Positions 55,250 through 64,000 of a stretch of 64,000 bases of DNA are shown piece after piece; position 1 is the stretch's first letter, and each line of letters opens with the position of its first letter. This DNA comes from Pseudomonadota bacterium (lineage in GTDB: Bacteria > Pseudomonadota > Alphaproteobacteria > Rhodospirillales > Magnetospirillaceae), in contig JAJXWP010000008.1 of assembly GCA_021781575.1 (NCBI GenBank), positions 62,001 to 126,000 of the forward strand, given 5' to 3'. The position numbers and the translations under genes are program-made. The notes beneath the pieces were generated by a model. It made no database searches. It had not been told where the DNA came from and worked only from the letters and a program-made list of their open reading frames with translations.

Positions 55250-55567
55250 TCAGCTGCGGTCCGTCTTGATGATTTCCGTCATGGTCACCCCCAGCCGGTC
55301 TTCCACCACCACGACCTCCCCGCGGGCCACCAGCCGGTTGTTGACGTAAATATCGATGGCTTCGCCGACCTTGCGGTCAAGCTCGACCACCGCGCCCCGG
55401 CCCAGCTTCAGCAGTTGATTGACCTGCATTGTCGCCTTGCCGAGCACGGCGGACACCTGTACCGGAATGTCGTAGACGGCTTCCAGGTCGCGCGCCGAGC
55501 GCGGACCATCCGGAATATCCCCCTCCTGGCCGTCGGGTTTCAGTTCATTCAGTTCGAAGTCCGCCAT
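55250..55567 (-). CDS. fliN: Flagellar switch protein FliN
   Basis: 105 residues, the SpoA-fold core: YDIPVQVSAVLGKATMQVNQ, LLKLGRGAVVELDRKVGE, VNNRLVARGEVVVVEDRLGV. Forms the C-ring with FliM and FliG and binds FliH. ATG 55567. Confidence 0.95.
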   Translation of the reverse strand: MADFELNELKPDGQEGDIPDGPRSARDLEAVYDIPVQVSAVLGKATMQVNQLLKLGRGAVVELDRKVGEAIDIYVNNRLVARGEVVVVEDRLGVTMTEIIKTDRS

Positions 55568-55590
55568 CGGTTTCTCCTAGGGGGGCGCGG

Positions 55591-56304
55591 TCAGCCTGAG
55601 ACCGCGGTGTCGTCACGCTCGGCCTCACCGGCCTCGGCGGCGGGCGGGGTCAGAGCACGCTCCACGACCGCCTCGATCTCGGCCCAGATCCTGGCCTGAT
55701 CGCGTTCGGCTCCGCCGTCGCCCCATTCGATGCGGCAATCGCCGGGTGCGACGCGCGGATCGGCGGTGCAATGCAGCTTGCCTTCGAAAGCGGCACCGGC
55801 GGCGACCTGAGCGGCATGCGCCTTCACCGCGTCGACCTGGAGCGGGTTGACGCGGACGGTGATGCGCAGGTCGCGGTCCAGATGGGACAGGCATTCGGCC
55901 ATGACGCCTTCGATCTCGTCAAGGCCGTGCCGGCGGGCAAATTCGGGCAACAGCTTGCGCGCCACGGCAAGAGCGACGGCGATGGCGTCGCGCAGGCCGG
56001 CTTCGTGGGCCGCCTGCTGCCCGGCGACAAGCTCGGTCAGGCGCTCGCTCAGCGCGGCGAGGGCCGACGCCGCCAGCCGTTCGGTGGCAGCTTCCGCCTC
56101 GCGCAATGCTTCCTGTCGGCCGGCCAGATAGGCCTGATCGCGCGCCAGGAGCAGTTCTTCCTCCGAGAAGGTGGGCGGCGGCGGCGCCTCCTCGATCTCG
56201 ATCATCGCCTCTTCGGGCGGCGCGGCAAATTCGTCGCCGAGGTGCGGCGGGCCCTCGGGCGCATCGAAGTCGAGATCGAACAGGTACTTCTGCAGCTTCG
56301 CCAT
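55591..56304 (-). CDS. fliH: Flagellar assembly protein FliH
   Basis: 237 residues: an acidic, Pro-rich N-terminus (about 1-50), a long Ala/Glu helix (AGRQEALREAEAATERLAAS) and the C-terminal domain with ITVRVNPLQVDAV and PRVAPGDCRIEWGDGGAERD, characteristic of FliH/YscL. It escorts FliI to FliN. Identified by domain features and place between fliG and fliN. Confidence 0.88.
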   Translation of the reverse strand: MAKLQKYLFDLDFDAPEGPPHLGDEFAAPPEEAMIEIEEAPPPPTFSEEELLLARDQAYLAGRQEALREAEAATERLAASALAALSERLTELVAGQQAAHEAGLRDAIAVALAVARKLLPEFARRHGLDEIEGVMAECLSHLDRDLRITVRVNPLQVDAVKAHAAQVAAGAAFEGKLHCTADPRVAPGDCRIEWGDGGAERDQARIWAEIEAVVERALTPPAAEAGEAERDDTAVSG

Positions 56305-56326
56305 TCAATACACCGAATTTTCCCCT

Positions 56327-56398
56327 GTCATCCTGCGACCGCAGGGAGGAAGGATCTCGGAGCGCCGTGGAGATCCCTCATTCCCGCTCGAGACGACG
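56327..56398 (+). repeat. REP-like dispersed repeat, copy B
   Basis: GTCATCCTGCGACC, GGATCTCGG and GAGATCCCTC occur in the same order as in the repeat at 21516-21625. It occupies the spacer between fliG and fliH in the operon. Confidence 0.6.
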
Positions 56399-57418
56399 TT
56401 AATACACCAACTCGTCTTCCTCGCGGCCTTCGGAGATGACGATCTGCCCGCTTGCCGCCAGTTCCTTGGCCATGGTGACGATCAGGCTCTGCGCCTGGTC
56501 GACGTCGCGCAGGCGTACCGGGCCCATCGCCTCCATGTCCTCGCGCAGCATCTTGCCGGCGCGTTCGGACATGTTCTTGAAGAACAGCTCCTTGACGGTG
56601 TCCGATGCACCCTTGAGCGCCATGCCCAGCTTGTCCTTCTCGACATTGCGCAGCAGCACCTGGATCCCCTGCATGTCGATACGCACCAGATCTTCGAAGG
56701 TGAACATAAGGGCCTTGATGCGCTCGGCGGATTCGCGATTGCGCTCCTCGAGGGCGCTCATGAAGCGGTTTTCGGCGTTGCGGTCGAGGTTGTTGAAAAT
56801 GTCGGCCATCAGTTCATGGGCGTCGCGCCGCGCCGTGCGTGCCAGGTTCGACATGAATTCGGTGCGCAATGTCTTTTCCACGCCGTCGAGGACTTCCTTC
56901 TGCACCGCCTCCATGCGCAAGAGCCGCATGATCACTTCCATGGCGAAATTTTCCGGCAGCAGCGACAGCACCCGGGCGGCGTGATCCGGTTTGATCTTGC
57001 CTAGGACCACGGCGACCGTCTGCGGGTATTCGTTCTTCAGGTAGTTGGCCAGCACCGTCTCGTTGACGTTGCCCAGCTTGTCCCACATGGTGCGGCCGGC
57101 CGGGCCGCGAATTTCCTCCATGATCAATTCGACCCGATCTTTCGACAGGGTCTTCAGCAGCAGCCGCTCGGTGCTTTCCAGCGAACCGACCAGCGACCCG
57201 GTGGAGGAAATCTGGTCGGCGAATTCGACGAACAGGCGCTCCACCACGCCGGCATTGACCGTGCCGAGATTGGCCATGGTCTGGGAGATTTCCTTGATTT
57301 CCTCGTCGTCCATCATGGCGAACAGCTTGGAGGACTGTTCCTCGCCCAGGGACAGCATGAGGATGGAAGCCTTCTGTGGGCCGGTCAGGCTGCGATAGTC
57401 TTCTTTCATGCGGGCCAT
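56399..57418 (-). CDS. fliG: Flagellar motor switch protein FliG
   Basis: 339 residues. [20 protein letters not shown] start, [10 protein letters not shown]-like [13 protein letters not shown], the EHPQR-like MC3 core, and the C-terminal torque region [20 protein letters not shown] with the charged helix. Interacts with FliF, FliM/FliN and MotA. Confidence 0.96.
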   Translation of the reverse strand: MARMKEDYRSLTGPQKASILMLSLGEEQSSKLFAMMDDEEIKEISQTMANLGTVNAGVVERLFVEFADQISSTGSLVGSLESTERLLLKTLSKDRVELIMEEIRGPAGRTMWDKLGNVNETVLANYLKNEYPQTVAVVLGKIKPDHAARVLSLLPENFAMEVIMRLLRMEAVQKEVLDGVEKTLRTEFMSNLARTARRDAHELMADIFNNLDRNAENRFMSALEERNRESAERIKALMFTFEDLVRIDMQGIQVLLRNVEKDKLGMALKGASDTVKELFFKNMSERAGKMLREDMEAMGPVRLRDVDQAQSLIVTMAKELAASGQIVISEGREEDELVY

Positions 57419-57439
57419 GGCGCGTCCGTTCCTGCTTCC

Positions 57440-59140
57440 CTATTCCGAGTACATCCAGGCGCGGATGATCGACAGCGCCTCCTCGGGATGCTTGTCGACG
57501 ATTTCTCCGATCTTGCGGATCGACGACGCCTTGACTCGCCCTTCGACCTTGTCGATGTCGATCAACTCGTCGACCGTTTCCATTTCCTCGGGCAGCATCC
57601 CAGGGGCGGGGGCCGGCGGAACGCCGCCGGGGCCCAGCAGCGGCGGGCCACCGGCCGGGCCCATCAACCGCCGGCCGTCGGGAGTGACCGCCTGGGCCGC
57701 CATCGATTCGACGGCGCGGCTGACCAGCGGGCGCAGGACCAGCAGCAGGAACAGGATCGCCACCACCGACAGACCGAGATTGGAGGCCACCTTCTCGACA
57801 AAATCGCGATCGAAGCCGAACAGCTTGTTGTCGGGCTCCACCGGCTCCGGCTGGTCGTGGCCGGCGAACGGCATGTTGATGACTTCCACCTGGTCGCCGC
57901 GCTGCGCGTCGTAGCCGATGGCGCCGCGCACCAGCGCCGACAGCTGTTCCATTTCCTGTTCGCTGCGTGGCTGAAAGGTCAGTTTCGTCTGGCCCTTGGC
58001 CGGCGGCCCCCAATTCCCGTCGACCAGCACGGCGGCGGTGATCCGCTTGATATCACCCATCTCCTTGACCTCGTTGCGCGTGGTCTTGGAGATCTCGTAA
58101 TTGACCGTCTCCTGGTTCCGGACCTGCCTGCTTTGGCTCCGTGCCCCCGGATTGCTCGATCCGGCGTCGGGCAGGTTCTGCTGGACGCTGATCGAAGAAT
58201 TCTCCATGTCCTGGGTCTGCTGGTTGTCTTCGACGGTGACGTGCGAGCGTTCCACCTTGCTGTCAGGATCGTAGATTTCCTTGGTGGTGGCGACGCGATC
58301 CAGGTCCACTTCGACCGACACCTGGGCGCGTACCCGGTCCGGCCCGACGCGGCGTTCGAGCAGATCCTCGATGGTGCGCCGCAGCCGGTCTTCGGTGGCC
58401 AGCTTCATCTCGTCGGCCTGATCGGCCATGGCCTGGTTGTCGTCTTCCGTGCCGCGGGCGAGCAGCGTCCCTCGTTCGTCGACGATGGAGATGCGCGAGG
58501 GTTTCAGCTTCGGTACGGCGGCGGCGACCAGATGCTCGATGGCTTGCACCTGCTGCTTGGTCAGATGCTTGCTCCCATCCATCCTGAGCATGATCGAGGC
58601 GGACGGCTCCTGGGTGTCCCGGCTGAACACTTCGCGCTTGGGCAGGACCAGATGCACTCGGGCCGATTTCACACCGTCGATGGAGCGGATCGTCCGTGCC
58701 AGCTCGCCTTCCATGGCTCGGAGGAGGTTGACATTCTGAATGAAGCTGGTAGAGCCCAGCATGTCGCCCTTGTCGAACAGCTCGTAGCCGTTGGTCACCG
58801 AGCCGCCGCTGGGCAGTTCCAGTTCGGCCATCTTCACCCGCAGGTCCAGCTTGCGGTCCTTTGGTACCCAAATTTCGGTGCCCTCGTGGCGCAACTCGTA
58901 AGGGACCTTGTCCGTCTGCAGCTTGGTGACGATCTGGTTGGCGTCCTGCAGGTCAAGGTTGCCGTACAACATCTCCATGGGCGGCGACGACATGCGCGCC
59001 AGCAGATAGATGATGAAGGCGAGAACCGCGACGCCGCCCCCCGCAATGGCGGTCAGTCTGGTTGCCCCCAGATTCTTGAGGGATAGAAGGAACGAGTTCA
59101 CGGCGGACACCCCAGGGCGCAAGGCAAATGCGCCGCTCAT
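57440..59140 (-). CDS. fliF: Flagellar MS-ring protein FliF
   Basis: 566 residues. Two membrane helices (about 27-47 and 455-480), ring-building motifs with LFDKGDMLGSTSF, RALEGELARTI-like RAMEGELARTIRSIDGVKSA, RVHLVLPKREVF and PSASIML, and the FliG-binding C-terminus. ATG 59140. A sigma-54 promoter lies about 36 bases upstream, so it heads a transcription unit with fliG, fliH, fliN, flbD and flhA. Confidence 0.96.
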   Translation of the reverse strand: MSGAFALRPGVSAVNSFLLSLKNLGATRLTAIAGGGVAVLAFIIYLLARMSSPPMEMLYGNLDLQDANQIVTKLQTDKVPYELRHEGTEIWVPKDRKLDLRVKMAELELPSGGSVTNGYELFDKGDMLGSTSFIQNVNLLRAMEGELARTIRSIDGVKSARVHLVLPKREVFSRDTQEPSASIMLRMDGSKHLTKQQVQAIEHLVAAAVPKLKPSRISIVDERGTLLARGTEDDNQAMADQADEMKLATEDRLRRTIEDLLERRVGPDRVRAQVSVEVDLDRVATTKEIYDPDSKVERSHVTVEDNQQTQDMENSSISVQQNLPDAGSSNPGARSQSRQVRNQETVNYEISKTTRNEVKEMGDIKRITAAVLVDGNWGPPAKGQTKLTFQPRSEQEMEQLSALVRGAIGYDAQRGDQVEVINMPFAGHDQPEPVEPDNKLFGFDRDFVEKVASNLGLSVVAILFLLLVLRPLVSRAVESMAAQAVTPDGRRLMGPAGGPPLLGPGGVPPAPAPGMLPEEMETVDELIDIDKVEGRVKASSIRKIGEIVDKHPEEALSIIRAWMYSE

Positions 59141-59175
59141 CCATTTGGATCGACGCTATACTCCGAAAGTGAAAG

Positions 59176-59191
59176 AGCAGTTAATGTGCCG
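59176..59191 (-). promoter_or_regulatory. Sigma-54 promoter of fliF operon
   Basis: Minus strand CGGCACATTAACTGCT. GGCAC and TGC match the -24/-12 consensus at right distance. It predicts a leader of about 25 bases before ATG 59140. It is the only clear promoter in the 78-base fliK-fliF spacer. Confidence 0.6.
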
Positions 59192-59218
59192 GCAAATATT
59201 GCCGGGTGGGTAAGCCGG

Positions 59219-60829
59219 TCAGACGCTTATATCGACACCGCTGTCGGCGGCGGAGCCGCTCCCGTAGGCCGATCCTTGCGGCGCGCCGACGGCGTCGATG
59301 GCCGTGGCGGCCGGGCCGGCGCGGCGCTCGCGCGGGGCGCCGCGGCCCTCCCGGGCGCCCTGCCGTCCCTGCTGATCCCCGCGCAACTGGAAGTTCAGCG
59401 AATTGGCATCGGCATTGAGACCGGCGTTCTGCAGTGCCTGTTGCAGGTTGCCGGCATCGTTCTTCAGCATCTGCAGGGTTTCCGGTCGGTCGGCGGTAAT
59501 CGTCGCCTTCACTTGACCGTCCCGCATCTCCAGCTTGACTTCGACTCGGCCGAGGTCTTCGGGGTGCAACTGAACACTGATGGTGTCGTTGCCTTCCTTG
59601 AGGTTGCGGGCGAGTTGCACCTTGATCTGGTCGGCTGGCGTAACGACCAACGGCTGCCGGGGAGGCGGGACGGCGGGGGTGTCCCCGGCCGCGTCAGCCT
59701 GGGCAAGGTTCTGCGCGCCTGCCGGAGCCACCGGGAGCGTTGCCGTGGCAGCGGCGTCGTCGGCATGGCCGGCGGTCGCGCCGGTTGCGGCGACCACCTG
59801 GCTTTCCATGGAATTCGGGCTTGCCGCCACTGCCGAGGTGCCGCCAGCGGCCAATCCGGGCGTGAAGGGTTGGGCGGCGGCCATTTGCGCCGCCTGGCCC
59901 TGCGCGGCCTGGGTTTGAGCCGATTGGTCCTGGCCTCCGGTATCCGTTCCAGAACCGGAATCGGATGAGGTGCCGGGGTCGCCGGCCGATGGGGCGGAAC
60001 CGGAATGGCCGTCGACCGCCGCGCCGGCGGCAGCGCCGGCGTCCGGCGAAAACAGCTGGTGCAGCGAGGCGGCGTTGGTCACCGTTGGTGTCGGCGCGTC
60101 GCCACCGGCCGCTTTGACCGTGACCTTCACGGTTCCGCGGGCCGCGCTCCCCGCCGCCTGGGCCAAGGCCGCCGCCTGCGTGGCCGCCAGCCCGCCGGCG
60201 GTATCGGTCGCCGCCGGCGGCTGGGGCGCCGTTCCGTTGCCGGTGGCCGCGTCGGCGGCGGCCGGATGACCCGATGCGATCCCGGCTGTCGAGTCAGGGC
60301 CGTCGCCGCCGTTTGCCGCGGCAGTCAGCGCAGGGTCCGCGGACGGGGACGCTGACTCCAGCGTCGTCGTCGCCTTCGCTTGGGCCATCAGGTTCGGTTG
60401 AGCCGCCATCGGGACTGGCGCCGAGGGATCGGTCTTCCGGCGGTCGGCTGGCTTGGATTGCTTCTTTACCGCCGGCACTCGGTCGTCCCGGCCATTGGTG
60501 GCCGCGGTACGGGCGGCGTCGGGCGGCGTGCCGGTCGATGGCGCGGAAGACGGGCTTGGCATCGCTTCCAGCGGGTCGGGCGCCGCGGGCTCCGGCGGTT
60601 GGGGGGTATCGTGGCGGGGCGGCTGGGCGGCGGCATGCTTGTTGCCGGAGGAGTCGGCGTCGTCGAGTGCGGCGACCAGGGCGTTGAACGAGGTGGTCCG
60701 ATTCGATTGGGCGGCTTGCTGCAGCAAGGCGTTGAAGCCGGAGCCATGATCGAACGCCGCGATCGCCTCCGAGGAGGCTTTCTGCATGAACTTGCGCGAT
60801 ACCGGCGCGGCAACGGCCTCCACCGTCAT
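59219..60829 (-). CDS. fliK: Flagellar hook-length control protein FliK
   Basis: 536 residues. Residues up to about 400 are Ala/Pro/Gly/Asp-rich and probably disordered (the ruler). The C-terminal domain has IKVQLARNLKEGNDTISVQL, HPEDLGRVEVKLEMRDGQV and LQQALQNAGLNADANSLNF, the Flg_hook signature that switches substrate specificity of the export gate. ATG 60829, preceded by GGGGAA. A sigma-54 promoter lies 40 bases upstream. Confidence 0.92.
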   Translation of the reverse strand: MTVEAVAAPVSRKFMQKASSEAIAAFDHGSGFNALLQQAAQSNRTTSFNALVAALDDADSSGNKHAAAQPPRHDTPQPPEPAAPDPLEAMPSPSSAPSTGTPPDAARTAATNGRDDRVPAVKKQSKPADRRKTDPSAPVPMAAQPNLMAQAKATTTLESASPSADPALTAAANGGDGPDSTAGIASGHPAAADAATGNGTAPQPPAATDTAGGLAATQAAALAQAAGSAARGTVKVTVKAAGGDAPTPTVTNAASLHQLFSPDAGAAAGAAVDGHSGSAPSAGDPGTSSDSGSGTDTGGQDQSAQTQAAQGQAAQMAAAQPFTPGLAAGGTSAVAASPNSMESQVVAATGATAGHADDAAATATLPVAPAGAQNLAQADAAGDTPAVPPPRQPLVVTPADQIKVQLARNLKEGNDTISVQLHPEDLGRVEVKLEMRDGQVKATITADRPETLQMLKNDAGNLQQALQNAGLNADANSLNFQLRGDQQGRQGAREGRGAPRERRAGPAATAIDAVGAPQGSAYGSGSAADSGVDISV

Positions 60830-60868
60830 GACTGGGTTCCCCGACTGATCAAACGACAGATTCCAGCA

Positions 60869-60884
60869 AGCAAGTTTCAGGCCA
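60869..60884 (-). promoter_or_regulatory. Sigma-54 promoter of fliK
   Basis: Minus strand TGGCCTGAAACTTGCT, with TGGC and TTGCT ten bases GG to GC. It predicts a leader of about 28 bases. It lies in the 142-base spacer between flgK and fliK. Confidence 0.7.
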
Positions 60885-60971
60885 GGTTCATTGCATTGAT
60901 TGTCAACGGTATTTTTTCGGTAACGGGAGATTTTTGCCGGGCCGGCCGAGCAATTCCTGCCGCCAGGGGTG

Positions 60972-63422
60972 TCAATGAACCGATACGCCCAGGCTACCGA
61001 ACAACTGGGCCATGGTCGAGATGACCTGTGCCGAATCACGATAGGCCTGCTGATAGGTGGCCAGATCGGCCAAGCTGCCGCTCATGGTGACGTCGCCGAT
61101 GCTCGCTTGGCGGCCGGTCAGGCTGCCGACCAGCGCTTGCTGATAGGTCGCCTGCTGTCCGGCCGCTGTCGCTGCGGCGGTCGCGTTCGTGGCGATATTG
61201 TCGGCGTATTGGGCAAGGTTGTAATTGCCACGCGGCAGGCCGCCCGCCGCGGCGACGGCGACCGGCCCGCTCAGCAGGTCGGCCAGGCGGTTGAGCAGTT
61301 CGGGGTTGGCCAGGCGCGACGGCTCGGCCTGCAGATCAGGGTTGATGGCCAGCGACCGGGCGGTTCCCGGCGTCGCGGTGGTGGTGAACAGGCCGGTGGG
61401 TGCCTTGGTGTCGAACGCCTGGGCGGGGTCGGCGACGAAGATGTCGTTGAGGCCGAGGAAGTTGGCGAAGCCGGATACCAGTTGGGTAGCCGGCGGGGCG
61501 AAGTCCAGCGCATCTCCGGCCGTGGCGGAGGGGGGGACAGCGATGGACTGGCCGGGCGCGGCGGACAGCTTCAGCGCCACCTGGTTTCCCACGGTGACCA
61601 CCGACGCGCCGATTCCCGCCCCCTGTCCGGCCGCGGCGATCCGGGTGGCGAGGGTGCTCAGGCTCCAGGCCGGGTCGACGGTCAGGTTGACCGCCGTCGC
61701 CCCGTTTTGGTCCTCGAGGGCGAGCGTTCCTTTCACCCCCAGAGGATTGGTGGCGCTCGGCAGCAATGCGCTGGTCAGGGACGGGCCGCTCCGCTGCGCG
61801 ACGAAATTGACCGCCACGTCCTCGGCCGGCTGGTCGGCTGCCGGGGCCATTCCCAGCTTGGCCACGACGTTGGCGCCGGCGGCGTCAGGGGCCAGGCTCA
61901 GATCTGCGGTGACCGAACTGGCCACCGTCAACTTCATCCCGCTGCCCGACGGTGTCAGCTCCGCCTTCAGCCCTCCGACGGCGTTGAGCCGGGCGGTGAT
62001 GGCGGCCAGGCTGTCGCCCGGTTGCACGTCGCGCGGAGACGTGGACATCCGGTTGCCGAGGTTGTCGGTGAAGGTGAGGCTGCCGGACAGGCCCAGCGGC
62101 TTGCTGGGGTCGGCCGACAGGGTGGACTGGTAGACGGTGCTGCGCTGATCGCGGAACGCAAGACGGCTGCCGGTCGCGGCAGGCAGGTCGATGGACAGGC
62201 GGCCGTCGGCGCCGAAGCCCAAATACGATGCCGAGCGGGTGCCCAACTGCCCGTTCAGCCACCCATTCAAGGCGGAGGTCACCTGCTCGATCGACCAGGT
62301 GCCGGTGGCCGGCAACCCTGACGCCTGTTGAAACTGCTTCACCAGCGCGGTCAGACTGGTCGAGGCTTTCGCCGCTCCATCGGTTCCCAGCAGGGCGACG
62401 ATGGTGTCGCCGCCGGATAGCGAAAGGCGTTGCGTGGAGGGGGCGGCGAAGCGGCGCGTGCCCAGATAAGCCGATCTGGCATCGGCATCGGCGATGCTGC
62501 GGTTGCTGGTCTGGTTGACGCGCGCCTGGAGAGTTTGCGCCAAGGTGTCGAGTTGGCTTTGCAGGTTGGGCAGGGTGGTATCGCGGGCCTGCAGCAAGGC
62601 GTGGATGGTGCCGGCGGAAAGCTGGCCGCCGATGTCCGTGCCGTCGACGGTGACCCCGCTCAACGACCCGTCGGCCGGCACCGAAGCCGGTGCGACGCTG
62701 GCCGCGGCGGCAAAGGCCAGAGTGGCTGCCTTGCCGTCGACCAGCGGTGTTCCCGCCTTGGTGAAAACCGCCGCTGTCCCGTCGCTGCGGACGAACGACT
62801 GGAAATCCAGGCTCGCCGACAGTTTGGCCAGAGCTGCGTCGCGCTGGGCGGCGAGTTCGCCGGTCGGCGAGCCGGCGGCGCCATTGAGCGCAATCTTGTC
62901 GTTGATGGCGGCGACTTGCTGAAGGGTCGACTGGGCCGCGTTGACCGCCGTGGCCAACTGCTGGTCGACCTCGCCGCGCAACGCCTGGACGTCGTCTGTC
63001 GTGGCGCCCAGCCTGCCGGTCAGCGCCGATGCGGCGGTGGTGACGGTGGCGGCGGCCTGAGTCGGCTCGGCTGCCGATGCGGCCACCGCCTTGACGAATT
63101 CCTGCGTGGCTGCGCCGAGGGACCCGGCATTGCCCGGATCGCCAAGGATTCGCCGCAACCGGGAACCGAGTTGGCTGTCGAAAGCGAAGCTGCTCAGTTT
63201 GGCGGTGGCGTCGCGCAGGCTGGCCTTAAGTCCATCGACGACGCCGGGTTGGATGGCGGTGATGGGGAACAGCAGGCCGGCGCCGCTCGCGCCAGAGGCG
63301 TCTCCGGCGGTCGCTTGTTGCGCCGGCGGGGCCGGAATCTTGCGGCTTTCGGCCGTCGCGGCGGGCGACGGCGGGGAGGACACAATCCCGCCGAATGCCG
63401 TGTCGATGATATTGACCGCCAT
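60972..63422 (-). CDS. flgK: FlgK-like hook-associated protein with unusual N-terminus
   Basis: 816 residues. The FlgK-type region VDQQLATAVNAAQSTLQQVA, INDKIAL, GELAAQRDAALAKLSASLDF begins near residue 150. The C-terminal D0-like helix reads GSLADLATYQQAYRDSAQVI then STMAQLFGSLGVSV. The usual N-terminal rod/D0 motif (NTSNNIANVNTPGYSRQ type) is absent; the protein instead starts MAVNIIDTAFGGIVSSP with a Pro/Ala-rich segment. The long centre (about 380-640) contains repeated beta-like modules. Junction protein of hook and filament, or a divergent derivative of it. Confidence 0.75.
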   Translation of the reverse strand: MAVNIIDTAFGGIVSSPPSPAATAESRKIPAPPAQQATAGDASGASGAGLLFPITAIQPGVVDGLKASLRDATAKLSSFAFDSQLGSRLRRILGDPGNAGSLGAATQEFVKAVAASAAEPTQAAATVTTAASALTGRLGATTDDVQALRGEVDQQLATAVNAAQSTLQQVAAINDKIALNGAAGSPTGELAAQRDAALAKLSASLDFQSFVRSDGTAAVFTKAGTPLVDGKAATLAFAAAASVAPASVPADGSLSGVTVDGTDIGGQLSAGTIHALLQARDTTLPNLQSQLDTLAQTLQARVNQTSNRSIADADARSAYLGTRRFAAPSTQRLSLSGGDTIVALLGTDGAAKASTSLTALVKQFQQASGLPATGTWSIEQVTSALNGWLNGQLGTRSASYLGFGADGRLSIDLPAATGSRLAFRDQRSTVYQSTLSADPSKPLGLSGSLTFTDNLGNRMSTSPRDVQPGDSLAAITARLNAVGGLKAELTPSGSGMKLTVASSVTADLSLAPDAAGANVVAKLGMAPAADQPAEDVAVNFVAQRSGPSLTSALLPSATNPLGVKGTLALEDQNGATAVNLTVDPAWSLSTLATRIAAAGQGAGIGASVVTVGNQVALKLSAAPGQSIAVPPSATAGDALDFAPPATQLVSGFANFLGLNDIFVADPAQAFDTKAPTGLFTTTATPGTARSLAINPDLQAEPSRLANPELLNRLADLLSGPVAVAAAGGLPRGNYNLAQYADNIATNATAAATAAGQQATYQQALVGSLTGRQASIGDVTMSGSLADLATYQQAYRDSAQVISTMAQLFGSLGVSVH

Positions 63423-63460
63423 GACGCCGCGTCCCCGACGACCGCCCGCTCGGGAGCCGG

Positions 63461-64000
63461 TCAGATCGTGTTGTTGTAGGCCAGCGAGGCGCCGTTCCGA
63501 TTATAGGTTTCCCACAGCCGGCCGCCCTTGGAATAGGCCACCTCCTGGCGGCGCATTTTCCGTGTCGCGGTATTGATCACCTCGAATAGCTGTTCGATGG
63601 CGCTCATGTTCGCTTTGAGCAGGATGGCATTCTCCTTGGCCCGTTCCTCGAGCCCCCGGACCATGCCGATGACGGCGCTGCGCTGATCCGGATTCATCCC
63701 GCGGGTGGCTTGGCTGTCTCCGAGCAAGCTGCGCAGCCGTTCCTGGTAGAGGCGGGTGGCCGCCATCTTGCGGTCGAGCAGGGCGGACACGCCGTTCGCG
63801 TCTCCTGCCCGCAGAAAGGTGTTCTCTTCGGTCAACAGGTCGTCGTAGAGCCGGATCGCCTCGACCATCGGTGCCAGGCTGGCCGGCAGTCCCCGGATAT
63901 CTGCATTGGCGGAGGGGCGACTCGCCGGTTGCACTGCCGGCTGGCCGGCCTGCGGTGTGCCAGGCCGCTGCGGCGTCGCCGGGGGCGGGGCCGCGGCCGC
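63461..64000 (-). CDS. FlgN-like flagellar chaperone (5' end uncertain, may extend beyond window)
   Basis: About 155 helical residues from GTG 63934: MVEAIRLYDDLLTEENTFL, LYQERLRSLLGDS and ENAILLKANMSAIEQLFEVI match the coiled-coil FlgN class that escorts FlgK/FlgL. It lies 38 bases before flgK. The frame remains open, Pro/Ala rich, to the window edge, so the true start may be beyond it or as late as ATG 63868. Confidence 0.6.
   Translation of the reverse strand, partial: AAAAPPPATPQRPGTPQAGQPAVQPASRPSANADIRGLPASLAPMVEAIRLYDDLLTEENTFLRAGDANGVSALLDRKMAATRLYQERLRSLLGDSQATRGMNPDQRSAVIGMVRGLEERAKENAILLKANMSAIEQLFEVINTATRKMRRQEVAYSKGGRLWETYNRNGASLAYNNTI

Noticed and set aside
1-64000. CRISPR array, rRNA operon or riboswitch
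   Set aside because: No regularly spaced direct repeats, no rRNA-like sequence and no recognisable riboswitch fold upstream of the candidate genes, including cobS.

Overview
The window reads as chromosomal DNA of a free-living, flagellated alphaproteobacterium, most probably of the Rhodospirillales (Magnetospirillum/Rhodospirillum-like). The evidence is the gene content and order, not a database match: CtrA beside fliI-fliJ, a ChpT-type phosphotransferase, FlbD inside a fliF-fliG-fliH-fliN-flbD-flhA-flhF-flhG run, aerobic CobS/CobT cobaltochelatase, COQ7 and class 2 PyrD. Most of the window is GC-rich and tightly packed, with many ATGA stop/start overlaps.

Layout. 1-2886 (minus) is an AaeA/AaeX/AaeB-like aromatic-acid efflux operon, cut by the left edge. 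A small exported protein follows, and a divergent LysR regulator with a palindrome just before its start. About 4285-14539 is an accessory island. It holds a collapsed ATPase pseudogene, two unrelated RES/Xre toxin-antitoxin pairs, an MNT/HEPN pair whose HEPN gene has an in-frame stop, an HD/HD-GYP phosphodiesterase, an orphan HTH protein, a PIN/HTH pair, and a 930-residue TOTE-type primase-helicase-nuclease. A 58-codon relic of a second TOTE gene lies at 5711. The island ends at the 3' end of a tRNA-Leu(CAA) gene, a classic integration boundary, but no integrase is visible.

14778-35883 is core housekeeping: a YqaA-type membrane protein, DsbB, COQ7, HNH nuclease, esterase, GluQ, XerD, AroK-AroB-CorC, DUF2889, BolA, a J-domain protein, CobS-CobT, AccA, PyrD, a HAD hydrolase, NadK, MoaA and a ChpT-like protein. 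A 46-codon membrane-protein gene sits upstream of the xerD operon.

36012-64000 is a motility region. On the plus strand are cheA-cheW-cheY-cheB-cheR. Flagellin, GmhA and CtrA follow on the minus strand, and fliI-fliJ run divergently from ctrA. On the minus strand a long flagellar run goes flgN-flgK-fliK-fliF-fliG-fliH-fliN-flbD-flhA-flhF-flhG plus a FliK-like protein. I read three good sigma-54 promoters, before flagellin, fliF and fliK. With FlbD encoded in the same run and a CtrA-box/GANTC pair between ctrA and fliI, the window carries much of a Caulobacter-style CtrA/ChpT/FlbD flagellar hierarchy.
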